Shown one piece after another: positions 63,874 to 64,000 of a stretch of DNA of 64,000 nt. The stretch comes from Janthinobacterium saanense (GTDB lineage Bacteria > Pseudomonadota > Gammaproteobacteria > Burkholderiales > Burkholderiaceae_D): positions 62,001 through 126,000 of the forward strand of contig NZ_JACHCI010000003.1 in NCBI RefSeq assembly GCF_014200675.1, read 5' to 3'. The position numbers were made by a program, and so were the translations under genes. The notes beneath the pieces were generated by a model, which saw only the letters and a program-made list of their open reading frames with translations, was not told the origin of the DNA and ran no database searches. Within the stretch, counting starts at the first letter, position 1. Every line of letters begins with the position of its first letter.

Positions 63874-64000
63874 ATAGAGTCCTTGTTTAATTCCAAGCGC
63901 CAATATCGGCTCAAATATCATAATCCAATTTTATGACATTTGTAGAGGACAAAATGTGCTTTACCGCGCACAGCGTCACACTTTGCGCCCCATTGTGTCA

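Overview
The window is a high-GC chromosomal segment that looks like a member of the Oxalobacteraceae (Betaproteobacteria, Burkholderiales; Janthinobacterium, Massilia or Duganella type). The inference rests on gene content and order: ispB divergent from rplU-rpmA-obg-proB, rnfB overlapping nth, an intracellular PHA depolymerase with a Cys-type SVCQP box, a pqiABC operon, catechol-pathway genes next to a CatR-type regulator, and a Tad pilus locus. No rRNA, tRNA, CRISPR array, insertion sequence or prophage was seen. The taxonomic call is by eye only.

Layout, left to right. 1-10 kb: the 3' part of an amidase, the lipid-transport operon pqiABC, a frameshifted DUF2946 gene with a PepSY membrane protein, then a membrane protein plus cupredoxin pair divergent from a secreted beta-propeller. 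10-17 kb: a LysR regulator divergent from catB-catC-pcaD (muconate to 3-oxoadipate), an SSS-family symporter and a GntP-family permease. 16.8-36.1 kb, all on the minus strand: a Tad/Flp pilus locus. Reading from its promoter side it runs Flp pilin, TadG-like, secreted protein, TadE-like, secreted protein, small pilin-like protein, CpaB, secretin, FHA-CpaF ATPase, TadB, TadC and a DUF192-TadE fusion. It continues into a 1759-residue Rhs/YD-repeat protein with a metal-hydrolase-like C-terminal tip, a secreted beta-helix protein and a small exported protein. 36.3-41.5 kb: a broken small membrane-protein gene, then an unusual five-gene operon (two glycosyltransferases, a ferritin-like diiron protein, a secreted protein and a fatty-acid desaturase). 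42-46 kb: an AsmA-like protein and a compact arsR-arsC-arsH arsenic operon. 46-50.6 kb: housekeeping genes ispB, rplU, rpmA, obg and proB.

50.6-57.5 kb holds what I consider the most interesting system. It is a Dlt-like envelope acylation operon consisting of an adenylation enzyme fused to a zinc-ribbon/methyltransferase-like module, a second adenylation enzyme fused to an acyl carrier protein, a DltD-like SGNH protein, an MBOAT acyltransferase, and a 46-residue membrane microprotein. The microprotein ends in FRYGQI, which resembles the acyl-shuttle hexapeptide of Gram-positive DltX (FIYNEF). 57.6-64 kb: nth, rnfB, a TonB-dependent receptor paired with an exported DOPA-dioxygenase-like protein, and phaZ.

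Three genes look disrupted: DUF2946 by a frameshift near 5279, the Flp pilin by an in-frame stop at 35909-35911, and the small membrane protein by an indel at the C tract 36530-36532. They could be real lesions or base-calling errors, which resequencing would settle.
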